A DNA stretch of 64,000 nt from positions 186,001-250,000 of the forward strand of contig JAEUIC010000018.1 of assembly GCA_016795285.1 (NCBI GenBank), given 5' to 3'. Origin of the DNA: Planctomycetota bacterium. GTDB taxonomy: Bacteria; Planctomycetota; B15-G4; SIAN01. Shown piece by piece: positions 9,046-18,190 of the stretch. The notes beneath the pieces were generated by a model that saw nothing but the letters and a program-made list of their open reading frames with translations, was not told where the DNA came from and made no database searches. Both the position numbers and the translations under genes were made by a program. Positions within the stretch are counted from its first letter, which is position 1. Each line of letters begins with the position of its first letter.

Positions 9046-10289
9046 GCCGGCCGCTGCGCGTGGTCCACCTGCTGCAGAACTTCCCGCCCGAGTTCGCGGG
9101 GGGGACCGAGCGCCACGTCGCCGAGCTCGTCGACCTGCAGCGGCAGGCGGGGCTCGAGGTCGCGGTGGTCTGCGGCAGCGAGCGGCGCGATCCGCTCGGC
9201 GCGACGCAGGCCGAGACGTGGCGCGGCGTCCCGGTGGCACGCGTCCATCGCCGCCCCGACGAGGCGTACGGCGTCGCCTTCGAGCCGCCGCACGCGCAAG
9301 CCGCGGCGCTCGCGGCGGTGCGCGCCTTCGCGCCCGACCTCGTCCACCTGCACCACTGGTTCAACCTCGGCGACTCGCTGCTGCAGCGCTTGGCGCCGCT
9401 GCCGGCGGTGGCGAGCTTCCACGACGCCTACTCCGCCTGCCCGCGCTTCTTCCTGCTGCGCCCCGACGGCGACGACTGCGGCCGCGCGCTGCCGCTGCCG
9501 CTCGAGCGGTGCGTCGCCTGCATCGCGCCCGACGACGGCGGCGCCGACCTCGCCGCGCGGCTCGTCGCTCGCCACGCCCGCTTCGCGTGCGAGGTCGAGC
9601 GGATCGCCTTCGCGCTGGCGCCCTCGCGCTTCCACGGCGAGCGGCTGGTCGCGGCGGGGGTGATCCCGGCGGCGAAGCTGCGCGTGGTGCCGCTCGGCCT
9701 GCCGGTCGCGCCGACGGCAGCGGCGCACCGGCCGGCAGCGGGGCGGCTCCGGATCGCCTGCTGGGGCAACCTCTCGAAGCTGAAGGGGGTCGACCTGCTG
9801 CTCGAGGCGGTGCGCGCGTTGGCGCCGCGCGGCGGCCTCGAACTCCACCTCTTCGGCGCGCCGCTGCCGGCCGAAGCGGCGGAGCTGCAGCGCCGCGCGG
9901 CCGGCTTGCCGGTCACGTGGCACGGCCGCTTCGACCTCGCGTCGCTCGCGCAGGCGGCGCCCGACCTCGACCTCGCCCTCTTCCCGTCGCGCGCCCACGA
10001 GAGCTACTCGCTGGTGGTGGAGGAGGCGGTGGCGCTGCGCCTGCCGCTGGTCGTCTCCGACCGCGGCGCGCCGCGCGAGCGGCTCGGCGGCGGCGGCCTC
10101 GCCGTCGCGGTGGAGTCGGCGGCGCCGCTCGTTGCTACGTTGGCGCGCCTCATGGAATCGCCCGCTGACCTCGCCGCGCTCCGCGCTGCGTTACCCGCCG
10201 CACCGCAGCTCCTCTCCGACCACGAGCGGACGTTGCGCGAGCTCTACCGCGCCGCGCTCGCCGCGCCCGCGAGCGGAGCGCCGCGATGA
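9042..10289 (+). CDS. Family 4 glycosyltransferase with four-cysteine insertion
   Basis: A 415-residue GT-B enzyme. The N-terminal domain starts LRVVHLLQNFPPEFAGGTER; the C-terminal domain has LFPSRAHESYSLVVEEAV, with the E-x7-E retaining GT4 signature. In the N-terminal domain, after the HDAYSACPRFF helix, four cysteines occur as C-x12-C-x10-C-x2-C (ending ERCVACI), suitable for metal binding; the same pattern recurs in the other three GT4 enzymes of this cluster. ATG overlaps the upstream deacetylase and the stop overlaps the next gene's ATG. Sugar specificity unknown. Confidence 0.87.
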   Translation: MSRPLRVVHLLQNFPPEFAGGTERHVAELVDLQRQAGLEVAVVCGSERRDPLGATQAETWRGVPVARVHRRPDEAYGVAFEPPHAQAAALAAVRAFAPDLVHLHHWFNLGDSLLQRLAPLPAVASFHDAYSACPRFFLLRPDGDDCGRALPLPLERCVACIAPDDGGADLAARLVARHARFACEVERIAFALAPSRFHGERLVAAGVIPAAKLRVVPLGLPVAPTAAAHRPAAGRLRIACWGNLSKLKGVDLLLEAVRALAPRGGLELHLFGAPLPAEAAELQRRAAGLPVTWHGRFDLASLAQAAPDLDLALFPSRAHESYSLVVEEAVALRLPLVVSDRGAPRERLGGGGLAVAVESAAPLVATLARLMESPADLAALRAALPAAPQLLSDHERTLRELYRAALAAPASGAPR

Positions 10290-11038
10290 ACGGCGCGCGC
10301 TGGAAACCGCTGCGCAGCTGGACGCCGCTGCTCGATCCGCGGACGCTGCCGCGCGGTCCGGTGGTGGTGGTCGCGCCCCATCCCGACGACGAGGTGATCG
10401 GCTGCGGCGGGGCGATCGCCTTCCACGTGGCGCGCGGCGACGCCGTCCACGTCGTCCACGTCACCGGCGGCGAGGCGGGCGACCCGCAGCAGCTCTTCGG
10501 CGGCGACCTGGTCGCGACGCGGCTGCGCGAGGCGAAGGCGGCGGCCGCGCTGCTCGAGGTGAGCTCGCTCACCGGCCTCTCCTTCGCCGACGGCGCGCTC
10601 GCTCCCGAGGCGCCGCTGGTCGACGCGCTGCTGGCGCAGTTCGACCGCCTCTGCCCGGCGATCGTCTACGCGCCGTCGCCGCTCGAGTGCCACCCCGACC
10701 ACCTCGCCACTGCGCTCGCCGCCGGCCGTGCGCTCGCCCGCTCGCCGCTCGCGGTCCGTTGGCTCGGCTACGAGGTGAACCACCCGACGCTGGCGAGCTT
10801 CCTGCTCGACATCACGCCGTGGATCGACCGGAAGCGCGAGGCGCTCGCCTGCTTCGCGAGCCAGCAGCGCTACAACGACCTGATCGGCAAGCGGCTCGGC
10901 TTGGCCTATGCGCGCACGATCAACATCGACCTGCGCGGCATCGAGTACGTCGAGGCGTTCTTCGAGGCGAAGCCGGCGCAGGTCGAGGAGCTCTTCGCCG
11001 ACCTCGCCGCCTTCCATGCCAAGTACGGACTCCCCTGA
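10286..11038 (+). CDS. PIG-L family sugar N-deacetylase (second copy)
   Basis: A 250-residue paralogue of the enzyme at 8338-9045, with VVVVAPHPDDEVIGCGG and YAPSPLECHPDHLATAL supplying the zinc ligands. The two copies differ throughout, so they are not a recent duplication and probably act on different residues or glycan stages. This one has an extra N-terminal segment (about residues 1-25) before the first strand. The ATG overlaps the upstream glycosyltransferase and the stop overlaps the following ATG by one base. Confidence 0.9.
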   Translation: MNGARWKPLRSWTPLLDPRTLPRGPVVVVAPHPDDEVIGCGGAIAFHVARGDAVHVVHVTGGEAGDPQQLFGGDLVATRLREAKAAAALLEVSSLTGLSFADGALAPEAPLVDALLAQFDRLCPAIVYAPSPLECHPDHLATALAAGRALARSPLAVRWLGYEVNHPTLASFLLDITPWIDRKREALACFASQQRYNDLIGKRLGLAYARTINIDLRGIEYVEAFFEAKPAQVEELFADLAAFHAKYGLP

Positions 11039-11979
11039 TGCGCGCCCCCGTCAGCTGCGTCATCTCGAGCTTCAACAAGCGCGACCACGTGATCGCCAAC
11101 TTGCGCGCGCTCGCGCAGCAGGAGCGGCCGCCGGCCGAGGTGATCGTGGTCGACAACTGCTCGGGCGACGGCACCGCGGCCGCCGTGCGCGCGCAGTTCC
11201 CCGAGGTGCGCCTCATCGAGATGCCGCACTCGCGCTTCGGCGCGTGCGAGACGTTCAACCTCGGCTTCAAGGCGGCGACGCAGGAGTTCGTCGCGATCCT
11301 CGACGACGACGTGGTGCTGCCGCCGTCGTGGATCGCGCGGCTGCTCGAGCGCTTCGCGCGCGAGCCGGCCACCACCGCGCTGATCACCACGCTGGTGATC
11401 GAGCCCGACATGCCTGACGCCTACCTCGCGCGCGCCGACGTGCGCGAGGAGCGCTACCTCTGCACCTTCCGCGGCTGCGGCAGCCTCGCGCGCCGCGCCG
11501 CGCTGGAACAGGCCGGCTGGTACGACGAACGCCTCTTCATCTACGGCAACGAGCGCGACCTCGCCACGCGGCTGCTCGACCTCGGCTGGCGCGTCCTGCT
11601 CCACCCCGACGTGGTGACCTTCCACGCCACGCCGTTCGGCCTCAAGGCGGGCAAGCGCAGCCTCTACTACCACGTGCGCAACTTCTGGATCTACGCCTTC
11701 AAGCACTGCGCCTGGAGCGACGTCGCCAAGGTCGCGTGGCGGCTCGCCAGCAAGGCGCTGTTCGGCGCGAAGGGGAAGGCGACGACGACCGATCGCGACG
11801 CCGGCGCCGCGGCCGCCGAGGCGACCGGCACCATCGGCTTGAACGAGTCGCTGAAGCAGACGCCGGGCGGCCTCTGGATCGCCGTGAAGGCGACGCTGAA
11901 CGCCTGCCTCAACCTGCCCTATTGCCTCGCCCGCCGCCGCGTCTGCAAGGCGAAGGACTTCCGCCTGCCGGTCGGCTGA
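11038..11979 (+). CDS. Family 2 glycosyltransferase
   Basis: A 313-residue GT2: VSCVISSFNKRDHVIANL, then EVIVVDNCSGDGT, the metal-site AILDDDVVLPPSW and the later YDERLFIYGNERDLATRL. The run of three aspartates at the DXD site is well formed. The C-terminal 60 residues are amphipathic and include an Ala/Thr-rich linker. The ATG at 11038 shares a base with the preceding TGA. A 116-base stretch with no recognisable element separates it from the next gene, the largest gap inside the glycan operon. Confidence 0.87.
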   Translation: MRAPVSCVISSFNKRDHVIANLRALAQQERPPAEVIVVDNCSGDGTAAAVRAQFPEVRLIEMPHSRFGACETFNLGFKAATQEFVAILDDDVVLPPSWIARLLERFAREPATTALITTLVIEPDMPDAYLARADVREERYLCTFRGCGSLARRAALEQAGWYDERLFIYGNERDLATRLLDLGWRVLLHPDVVTFHATPFGLKAGKRSLYYHVRNFWIYAFKHCAWSDVAKVAWRLASKALFGAKGKATTTDRDAGAAAAEATGTIGLNESLKQTPGGLWIAVKATLNACLNLPYCLARRRVCKAKDFRLPVG

Positions 11980-12095
11980 GCGGCGGAGCGGAGGTCGGAG
12001 CGGGCGAGCGGCACGACAGCGGCGGTGTCGACCGGAACGGCGGCCGCGAATCCCGAAGCTTGCATCGGCGGCCCGCGGCGGCCGATGATCGGGAA

Positions 12096-13160
12096 GTGCA
12101 CGCCCCGCCTGACGTCATCGCCACCCTCTGCAACTGGAACGGCCGCGCCTACCTCGGCGACTGCATCCGCGCCCTGAAGGCGCAGACGCGGCCGCCGCGG
12201 CGCATCGTCGTCTACGACAACGCGTCGACCGATGGCAGCCCAGAGGCGGTGCGCGCCGAGTTCCCCGACGTCACCGTGGTCGAGATGGGGAGCAACCTCG
12301 GGCCGGGCGCGCCGCGCAACCGCGGCCTGCTCGAGGCCGACAGCGAGTGGGTGCTGCAGGTCGACGCCGACGCGCTGCTCGCCCCCGACTGCCTCGAGAA
12401 GCTGCTCGCCGACGCGCAGGCGAACGACGCCGCGATCGCGATGCCGCGCGCCCTCTTCGACGGCGACCGCACGCGCGTCCACTACGACGGCGGGTCGTTC
12501 CACTACGTCGGCGTGATGACGCTGCGCAACTTCTTCGCGCCGCTGCCGCCGCCCGAGCCGGCGCGCGACGTCGACGCGGTGATCTCGATGGCGCTGCTGA
12601 TGCGGCGCGACAAGGTCGCACCGACCGGCGGCTACGACGTCGGCTACTTCATCCTCTTCGAGGACCACGACCTCTCCTACCGGCTGCGCGCGCGCGGCGA
12701 GCGGCTGCGGCTGGTCCCCGATGCGATCGTCTACCACCGCGAGGGGACGGCCGGCCTCTCCTACCGCGAAGGGCCCGACTACCCGCGCCGGCGCGCCTAC
12801 CTCCACAGCCGCAACCGCTGGCGCCTGCTGGTGCGCAACCACTCGACGGCGGCGCTGCTGCTCGGCTTGCCCGGGATCGCCGCCTACGAGTTCGTCTGGT
12901 TCGCCTTCGCCGCGCTGCGCGGGCTGCTCGGCGCGTGGTTCGAGGGGAAGCGCGCCGTGCTGGCCGAGCTGCCCGAGCTGCGGCGCGCGCGGCGCGAGCT
13001 GGCGGCGGTGCGCAAGGTCGGCGACGGGCAGCTGCTCCGCGCCGAGCGGCTGACCCATGCGCCGATGGTGCGCCGCGGGGTCGCCGCGCGCGTCGCCGAG
13101 ATGCTGCTCGACGCGTTCCTGCGCGCCTGGTGGTTCCTCGTGCGGCCCTTCCTGCCATGA
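12096..13160 (+). CDS. Family 2 glycosyltransferase
   Basis: A 354-residue GT2 starting at GTG 12096 (V-H-A-P-P-D-V-I-A), preceded closely by GGGAA. It shows VIATLCNWNGRAYLGDCIRA, VVYDNASTDGSPEAV, the metal-site VDADALLAPDC and the catalytic FILFEDHDLSYRLRARG. A hydrophobic segment (about 245-275, LLLGLPGIAAYEFVWFAF) suggests a C-terminal membrane anchor, as in GT2 enzymes acting on lipid-linked substrates. The reading frame stays open for 360 bases upstream, but codons before 12096 lie inside the previous gene or are low complexity, so they were excluded. The stop overlaps the next ATG. Confidence 0.85.
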   Translation: MHAPPDVIATLCNWNGRAYLGDCIRALKAQTRPPRRIVVYDNASTDGSPEAVRAEFPDVTVVEMGSNLGPGAPRNRGLLEADSEWVLQVDADALLAPDCLEKLLADAQANDAAIAMPRALFDGDRTRVHYDGGSFHYVGVMTLRNFFAPLPPPEPARDVDAVISMALLMRRDKVAPTGGYDVGYFILFEDHDLSYRLRARGERLRLVPDAIVYHREGTAGLSYREGPDYPRRRAYLHSRNRWRLLVRNHSTAALLLGLPGIAAYEFVWFAFAALRGLLGAWFEGKRAVLAELPELRRARRELAAVRKVGDGQLLRAERLTHAPMVRRGVAARVAEMLLDAFLRAWWFLVRPFLP

Positions 13161-14083
13161 GCGAGCCGCTGCAGATCGCGGTGGTGGTGAACTACAACGG
13201 CGGCGCCGCGCTCGCCCGCGCGCTCGGCGCCTTGCGCGCTTCCGACTTCGGCGCCGGGCCGGTGGTGGTGGTCGACAACGCGTCGCGCGACGGCTCGGCG
13301 GCGACGCTCGCCTCGTTGCCCGGCGTCGAGTTGCTGGCGCTGCCGCGCAACGTCGGCTTCGCGGGCGGCGCCAACGTCGGCATCCGGCGCGCGCTCGAGC
13401 GCGGCGCGGCGCAGGTGCTGCTGCTCAATCCCGACACCGAAGTCGAGCCGGGCTTCCTCGCGCCGCTGTCGGCCGCGCTCGCCGGCGGCGCGGCGCTCGC
13501 CGGTCCGAAGCTGCTGCTGCCCGGCGTGCCGGCGCGGCTCTGGAGCGCCGGTGGCGCGCTCACCTACGGCCGCAACCTCGCCCTGCTCGCCGGCCATCGG
13601 GAGCTCGACCACGGCCAGCACGACACGCCGCGCGACGTCACCTTCCTGCCGGGCACCGTGTGGCTGCTCTCTCGCGCGGCGCTCGAGAAGGTGGGGCTGC
13701 TCGACGAGCAGTTCTTCTGCTACGTCGAGGACGTCGACTGGTGCGCGCGCGCGTTGGCCGCCGGCTGCCGGCTGCGCTACGAGCCCGCCTCGCGCGTCGT
13801 CCACGAGGGGTCGGCGGCGAGCGGCGGCGGCTACACGCCGCTGCGCAAGTACCTCTCGGCGCGCAACGCCTTCCCCTTCCTGCGCAAGCACGGCACGCCG
13901 GCGCGCTGGCTCTCCTTCGTCGCCGGCGACGTGCTGACGCTGCCGTTCGCCTTCGCCTACGCGCTGCTGCGCGGCCGGCCGGGGGCGGCGCTCTGGAAGG
14001 CGCGCGGGCTGCTCGACGGCTGGCGTGCGCGGCCGTTCGAGGGGGCGCGGCGCGCGGCGCTGCTGCCATCGGAGCGGACGTGA
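13157..14083 (+). CDS. Family 2 glycosyltransferase
   Basis: A 308-residue GT2 of the rhamnosyltransferase-like group: IAVVVNYNGGAALARAL, VVVDNASRDGSAATL, LNPDTEVEPGFL and FFCYVEDVDWCARAL. A hydrophobic stretch near 260-275 (VLTLPFAFAYALL) may dip into the membrane. ATG at 13157 overlaps the previous stop (ATGA) and the stop overlaps the following GTG (GTGA), so it is translationally coupled on both sides. Donor sugar unknown. Confidence 0.87.
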   Translation: MSEPLQIAVVVNYNGGAALARALGALRASDFGAGPVVVVDNASRDGSAATLASLPGVELLALPRNVGFAGGANVGIRRALERGAAQVLLLNPDTEVEPGFLAPLSAALAGGAALAGPKLLLPGVPARLWSAGGALTYGRNLALLAGHRELDHGQHDTPRDVTFLPGTVWLLSRAALEKVGLLDEQFFCYVEDVDWCARALAAGCRLRYEPASRVVHEGSAASGGGYTPLRKYLSARNAFPFLRKHGTPARWLSFVAGDVLTLPFAFAYALLRGRPGAALWKARGLLDGWRARPFEGARRAALLPSERT

Positions 14084-15456
14084 AGATCCTCCACGCGCTC
14101 CACTTCTTCCTGCCGCACCACTCGGGCGGCACCGAGGTCTACACGCTGCGCCTCGCGCGCGAGCAGGCGCGCCGCCACCAGGTCGCGCTCTTCTACAGCG
14201 AGAAGCTGCACGCCCACCGCAACTACGAGCTCCTCTCGCGCAAGGTCGAAGGGCTCGACTGCCGGGTCGTGGTGAACCACCTGCTCTACCCCGACTTCCG
14301 CGCGACCTTCGACAACGCGGCGATCGAGGAGCGCTTCGACGAGGTGCTGGCCGACTTCCGTCCCGACGTCGTCCACGTGCAGCACCTGATGCTGCTCTCG
14401 ATGGGGCTGGTCGAGCGGGCGAAGCGGCGCGGCGTGCGCGTGGTGGTGACGCTGCACGACTTCTGGCTCTGGTGCGCGCGCATGGGGCAGCTGCTCGACG
14501 CGAGCGGCGCGCTCTGTCCCGGCCCCGAGCCGAACCGCTGCAGCCGCTGCCTCGCCGACTTCCCGTGGACGCAGAAGCGCGGCGCCGAGCACGCCTTCAA
14601 GGGGATGGAGCTCCTGCGCCGCGCGTTCGGCGTCGACCTCTCGCCGCTCGTCGAGCAGGTGCGCGGCTGGCGGCCGCTGCTGCCGCGCAAGGGGCGGGCG
14701 CGCAAGCCGGGCACGCCGCTGCCTGCCGCGACGTTGGCGCTGCGCGAGCAGCAGGCCGCCGCGCTGCTGCGCGCCGTCGACCACGTGGTGTCGCCGTCGC
14801 AGATGCTCCACGAGCGCGCGCTCGCCGCCGGCGTCGCGGCCGAGCGCGCGACCCACCTGCCGCACGGCGTCGACCTCGCGCCGCGCGCGCCGCCGCGCGG
14901 CTATGCGCCGGGCGGCGTGGTGCGCTTCGCCTTCCTCGGCACGCCGGCGCCGCACAAGGGCGTCCACGTGCTGATCGACGCCTTCCGCGCCGCCAACCTC
15001 GACCGCGCGGAGCTCGCGATCTTCGGGTCGGCGCGCACCGATCCCGGCTACTGCGCCGACCTGCGCCGCCGCGCGCAGGGGCTGCGCGTCCGCTTCGTCG
15101 GCGCGCTGAAGAACTCGGCGGTGCCGGCCGCGCTGGCCGAGGTCGACGCGCTGGTGGTCCCGTCGCTCTGGCTCGAGAACTGGCCGCTCGTCGTGCAGGA
15201 GGCGCGCTTGGCGCGGGTGCCGGTGATCGCGAGCCGCATCGGCGGGCTCGCCGAGGGGGTGCGCGACGGCGTCGACGGCCTCCACTTCGAGGCGGGCGAT
15301 GCGGTCGGGCTCGCCGCGGCGTTGCGCAAGGTCGCCGCCGCGCCCGAGCTGCTCGCGCGCTTCGCCGCCCATGCGAAGATGCCGGTCGCCATGGAGGAGC
15401 ACGCCGCGACGCTCGAGGCGCTCTACCGCGGCACCGCGGACGGGAGCGCGCCCTGA
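14080..15456 (+). CDS. Family 4 glycosyltransferase with four-cysteine insertion
   Basis: A 458-residue GT-B enzyme starting with GTG at 14080 (VKILHALHFFLPHHSGGTEV). The N-terminal domain is larger than in its neighbours, with about 90 extra residues, some very basic, after the cysteine motif. That motif reads C-x13-C-x7-C-x2-C from FWLWCARMG to NRCSRCLADF. The C-terminal domain has FLGTPAPHKGVHVL and SLWLENWPLVVQEARL, where the retaining E-x7-E pair is present. Coupled to both neighbours by four-base overlaps. Confidence 0.87.
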   Translation: MKILHALHFFLPHHSGGTEVYTLRLAREQARRHQVALFYSEKLHAHRNYELLSRKVEGLDCRVVVNHLLYPDFRATFDNAAIEERFDEVLADFRPDVVHVQHLMLLSMGLVERAKRRGVRVVVTLHDFWLWCARMGQLLDASGALCPGPEPNRCSRCLADFPWTQKRGAEHAFKGMELLRRAFGVDLSPLVEQVRGWRPLLPRKGRARKPGTPLPAATLALREQQAAALLRAVDHVVSPSQMLHERALAAGVAAERATHLPHGVDLAPRAPPRGYAPGGVVRFAFLGTPAPHKGVHVLIDAFRAANLDRAELAIFGSARTDPGYCADLRRRAQGLRVRFVGALKNSAVPAALAEVDALVVPSLWLENWPLVVQEARLARVPVIASRIGGLAEGVRDGVDGLHFEAGDAVGLAAALRKVAAAPELLARFAAHAKMPVAMEEHAATLEALYRGTADGSAP

Positions 15457-16910
15457 AGATCCTGGTCGTCACCCACGCCTATCCGCCGGAAGGGTGCGGC
15501 GGCACCGAGCGCTACGCCGAGGCGACCGCGCGCGGCCTGCTCGAGCGCGGCCACGACGTCGCGGTCTTCACCGGCAGCCTCGAGTGGCGGCCGCGCTTCG
15601 AGCTGGTGCGCCGCATCGAAGGGCGCCTCGCCATCGCGCGCGTCCATCGCAGCGACCTCTACTTCGACCACTGGGACAAGGGGGGCGACCCGCGGGTGGC
15701 GGAGCTCTTCGAGGCGGAGCTCGCCGCGTTCCGGCCCGACGTGGTCCACCTGCACCACTGGATCCGGCTGCGCCAGGACCTGGTGCGCCGCGCCGCCGCC
15801 CGCTCGATCCCGACCGTCGTCCACCTGCACGACCTCTACGTCACCTGCCCGCGCGTCTTCCGCCTGCGGCCGGGCGCCGACGCGGCCGCCGACGCGACGA
15901 ACTGCGACGAGCCGCTCGGGCGCGCGGCTTGCCTCGGCTGCGTGCCGCGCTGGTCGTTCCAGCGCGACGAGGAGGTGGCGCTCTCGCTCGACCACTACGC
16001 GGCGGAGCTCGCCGCCGAGCTCGCCGCGGCGAGCCGCCGCCTCGCGCCCTCCGCGAGCCACGCGCGCCGCTTGATGGCGCGCGCGCCGCGGCCGCTGCCG
16101 ATCGACGTGCTGCCCCATCCGCGGCTGCCGGGGGGATTGCAGGCGCCGTCCGCGCGCGCCGACAGCCCGCGCGGCCGGTTGCGCGTGCTCTTCTTCGCGA
16201 CGCTCGTCCCGATGAAGGGGGCGCACGTGGTGCTGGAGGCGCTGGCAGAGCTCGGGCCCGACAGCGGCGTCGAGGTCGACTTCCACGGCGCATTCGCGAC
16301 GCCCGCCTACGAGCAGAAGCTGCGCGCGCGGGCCGCCGGCCTCGCCGTCCGCTTCCACGGCGGCTACGTCGCCGACGAGCCGCTGCGCACGCCGGCCGAC
16401 GTGGTGGTGGTGCCGTCGCTCGCGCCCGAGTCCTACTCCTTCTGGCTCGACGAGGCGGGGCGCACCGGGCTGCCGATCGTGGCGGCGGCGAGCGGCGCGA
16501 TCCCGGAGCGGATCGCCGCGCTCGACGGGCCGGCGCGCGTGCGGCTCGTGCCGCCCGGCGACGCGAGCGCGCTGGCGGCGGTGCTGCGCGAGCTGCGCGA
16601 TGACCTCGCCGCGCGCGCGACGTTGGCGGCGGGCGGGGCGCCCGAGGGGGTCGAGCTCGACGCTCACCTCGCCGCGCTCGAGGGGCTCTATGCGGCGGTG
16701 CGCCAGGGCGGGGCGCCGGCGGTCGCGCCGCTCGCGCCGCCGCTCGCGCTGCGCCACGACTGGGATCGGCGCGAGTTGCTCTTCCGCGAGCTGCTGCGCA
16801 GCGAGGGGTGGGAGAAGGTGCTGGCGAGCAAGGAGGAGGAGCTCGCCCGGCTGCGCCGCGAAAAGAGTGCAGGCCCCCCGGGTCCCCCGTCCGAAAGGGG
16901 AGGGACCTAA
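15453..16910 (+). CDS. Family 4 glycosyltransferase, apparent CTG start, coiled-coil tail
   Basis: A 485-residue GT4 whose conserved N-terminus (LKILVVTHAYPPEGCGGTER) begins at CTG 15453. No in-frame ATG, GTG or TTG exists nearby upstream, and GGGAG sits seven bases before the CTG, whose last bases overlap the previous stop exactly as the GTGA junctions do elsewhere in the operon. The cysteine motif is C-x18-C-x8-C-x2-C, from TCPRVFRL to ACLGCV. The catalytic region is ESYSFWLDEAG. The last 45 residues are charged and heptad-like (SKEEELARLRREK), probably a short coiled coil. If CTG is not used, translation would have to start inside the Rossmann fold. Confidence 0.83.
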   Translation: MKILVVTHAYPPEGCGGTERYAEATARGLLERGHDVAVFTGSLEWRPRFELVRRIEGRLAIARVHRSDLYFDHWDKGGDPRVAELFEAELAAFRPDVVHLHHWIRLRQDLVRRAAARSIPTVVHLHDLYVTCPRVFRLRPGADAAADATNCDEPLGRAACLGCVPRWSFQRDEEVALSLDHYAAELAAELAAASRRLAPSASHARRLMARAPRPLPIDVLPHPRLPGGLQAPSARADSPRGRLRVLFFATLVPMKGAHVVLEALAELGPDSGVEVDFHGAFATPAYEQKLRARAAGLAVRFHGGYVADEPLRTPADVVVVPSLAPESYSFWLDEAGRTGLPIVAAASGAIPERIAALDGPARVRLVPPGDASALAAVLRELRDDLAARATLAAGGAPEGVELDAHLAALEGLYAAVRQGGAPAVAPLAPPLALRHDWDRRELLFRELLRSEGWEKVLASKEEELARLRREKSAGPPGPPSERGGT

Positions 16911-16915
16911 AGCCC

Positions 16916-18190
16916 ATGCGCATCCTCCTCGTCACTGCAGGCTTCCTTCCCGACGGGCTCGGCGGCGTCGAGCTGTCGCTCGCCCGCTTCTGCAAGTGGG
17001 CGCAGCGGCAGGGCCACGAGGTGCTGGTCTACCGCCGCTTCGACGTCGAGGCGGAGCCCGACTACGCGCGCCACGAGGCGGTGGTCGACGGCATCCCGGT
17101 GGTCGGCATCAACTACCGCTTCCGCGATGCGACGACCTTCCAGCACCTGGTCGAGAACCCGGCGCAGCGCGCCGCCTTCGACGAGGTGTGCGCCGGCTTC
17201 CGGCCCGACGTCGTGCACGTCCACCACGCGACCTGCCTCACCACCGAGGTGGTCGAGGCGAGCCAGGCGCGCGGCGTGCCGGTGGTCTTCTCGCTGCACG
17301 ACTACTGGATGGGCTGCCCGCGCGGCCAGCGGATCCGCGCCGACCTCTCCTACTGCCCGACCATCGAGCCGGCGCGCTGCATCGGCTGCTACCGCGAGAC
17401 TTGGCCCCACTGGTTCCCGAAGGAGCCCGACCGCACCTTCGACCAGCGCACCTTCGGCGACTACCAGGCGCGCATCCGCGAGACGCTCGAGCGCGCCGAC
17501 GCGCTGATCGCGCCGTCGCCCTTCGCGCGCCGCGTCTTCGCGCGCGAGGGGATCGCCGCGGAGCGCATCGAGGTGATCGAGTACGGCATGGACGTCGACG
17601 CCTACCGCGGCGTCGCGCGCACGCCGGCCTCCCACTTCCGCATCGGCTTCCTCGGCACGCTGCTGCCGAGCAAGGGGGTCCACCTGCTGATCGACGCCTT
17701 CCAGCGCATCGGCAGCGCCGACCTCTCGCTCGAGCTGCACGGGCCGATCGTGCCGTTCCACCAGGATCGCACCTACGGCGAGCGGCTGCATGCGCAGGCG
17801 GCCGGCTGGGAGGAGCAGATCACCTTCCACGGCGCCTACCGGCCCGAGCAGACCCCGCGGCTGCTCGCCGGCCTCGACGCGTTGGTGGTGCCGTCGATCT
17901 GGTATGAGACCTACTGCATGGTGATCCGCGAGGGATTCCTCGCGGGAGTGCCGGTCGTGGCGAGCAACTTCGGCGCGATGGCCGAATCGATCGACGACGG
18001 GACGACGGGGCTCCTCTTCGGCATGGGCGACAGCGTCGACATCGGCCGCAAGCTCCTGCGTCTCGCGCGCGATCGCGAGCTGCAGCAGCGCCTCGTCGCC
18101 AGCGAGAAGCACGTTTCGACGACCGAGGAGAACGGCGCATCGACGGTCGCCGTCTACGAGAGGGCACAGCGTGGCCGCCGACGCGCCTGA
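16916..18190 (+). CDS. Family 4 glycosyltransferase with four-cysteine insertion
   Basis: A 424-residue GT-B enzyme starting MRILLVTAGFLPDGLGGVEL after a GGGGAGGG Shine-Dalgarno; a GTG 36 codons upstream would only add low-complexity sequence from the previous gene's tail. The cysteine motif is C-x12-C-x7-C-x2-C, from MGCPRGQRI to ARCIGCYRE. The donor-binding domain has FLGTLLPSKGVHLLIDAF and ETYCMVIREGFLAGVPV, with the E-x7-E pair. Its 3' end overlaps the following GT2 by 20 bases. Confidence 0.88.
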   Translation: MRILLVTAGFLPDGLGGVELSLARFCKWAQRQGHEVLVYRRFDVEAEPDYARHEAVVDGIPVVGINYRFRDATTFQHLVENPAQRAAFDEVCAGFRPDVVHVHHATCLTTEVVEASQARGVPVVFSLHDYWMGCPRGQRIRADLSYCPTIEPARCIGCYRETWPHWFPKEPDRTFDQRTFGDYQARIRETLERADALIAPSPFARRVFAREGIAAERIEVIEYGMDVDAYRGVARTPASHFRIGFLGTLLPSKGVHLLIDAFQRIGSADLSLELHGPIVPFHQDRTYGERLHAQAAGWEEQITFHGAYRPEQTPRLLAGLDALVVPSIWYETYCMVIREGFLAGVPVVASNFGAMAESIDDGTTGLLFGMGDSVDIGRKLLRLARDRELQQRLVASEKHVSTTEENGASTVAVYERAQRGRRRA

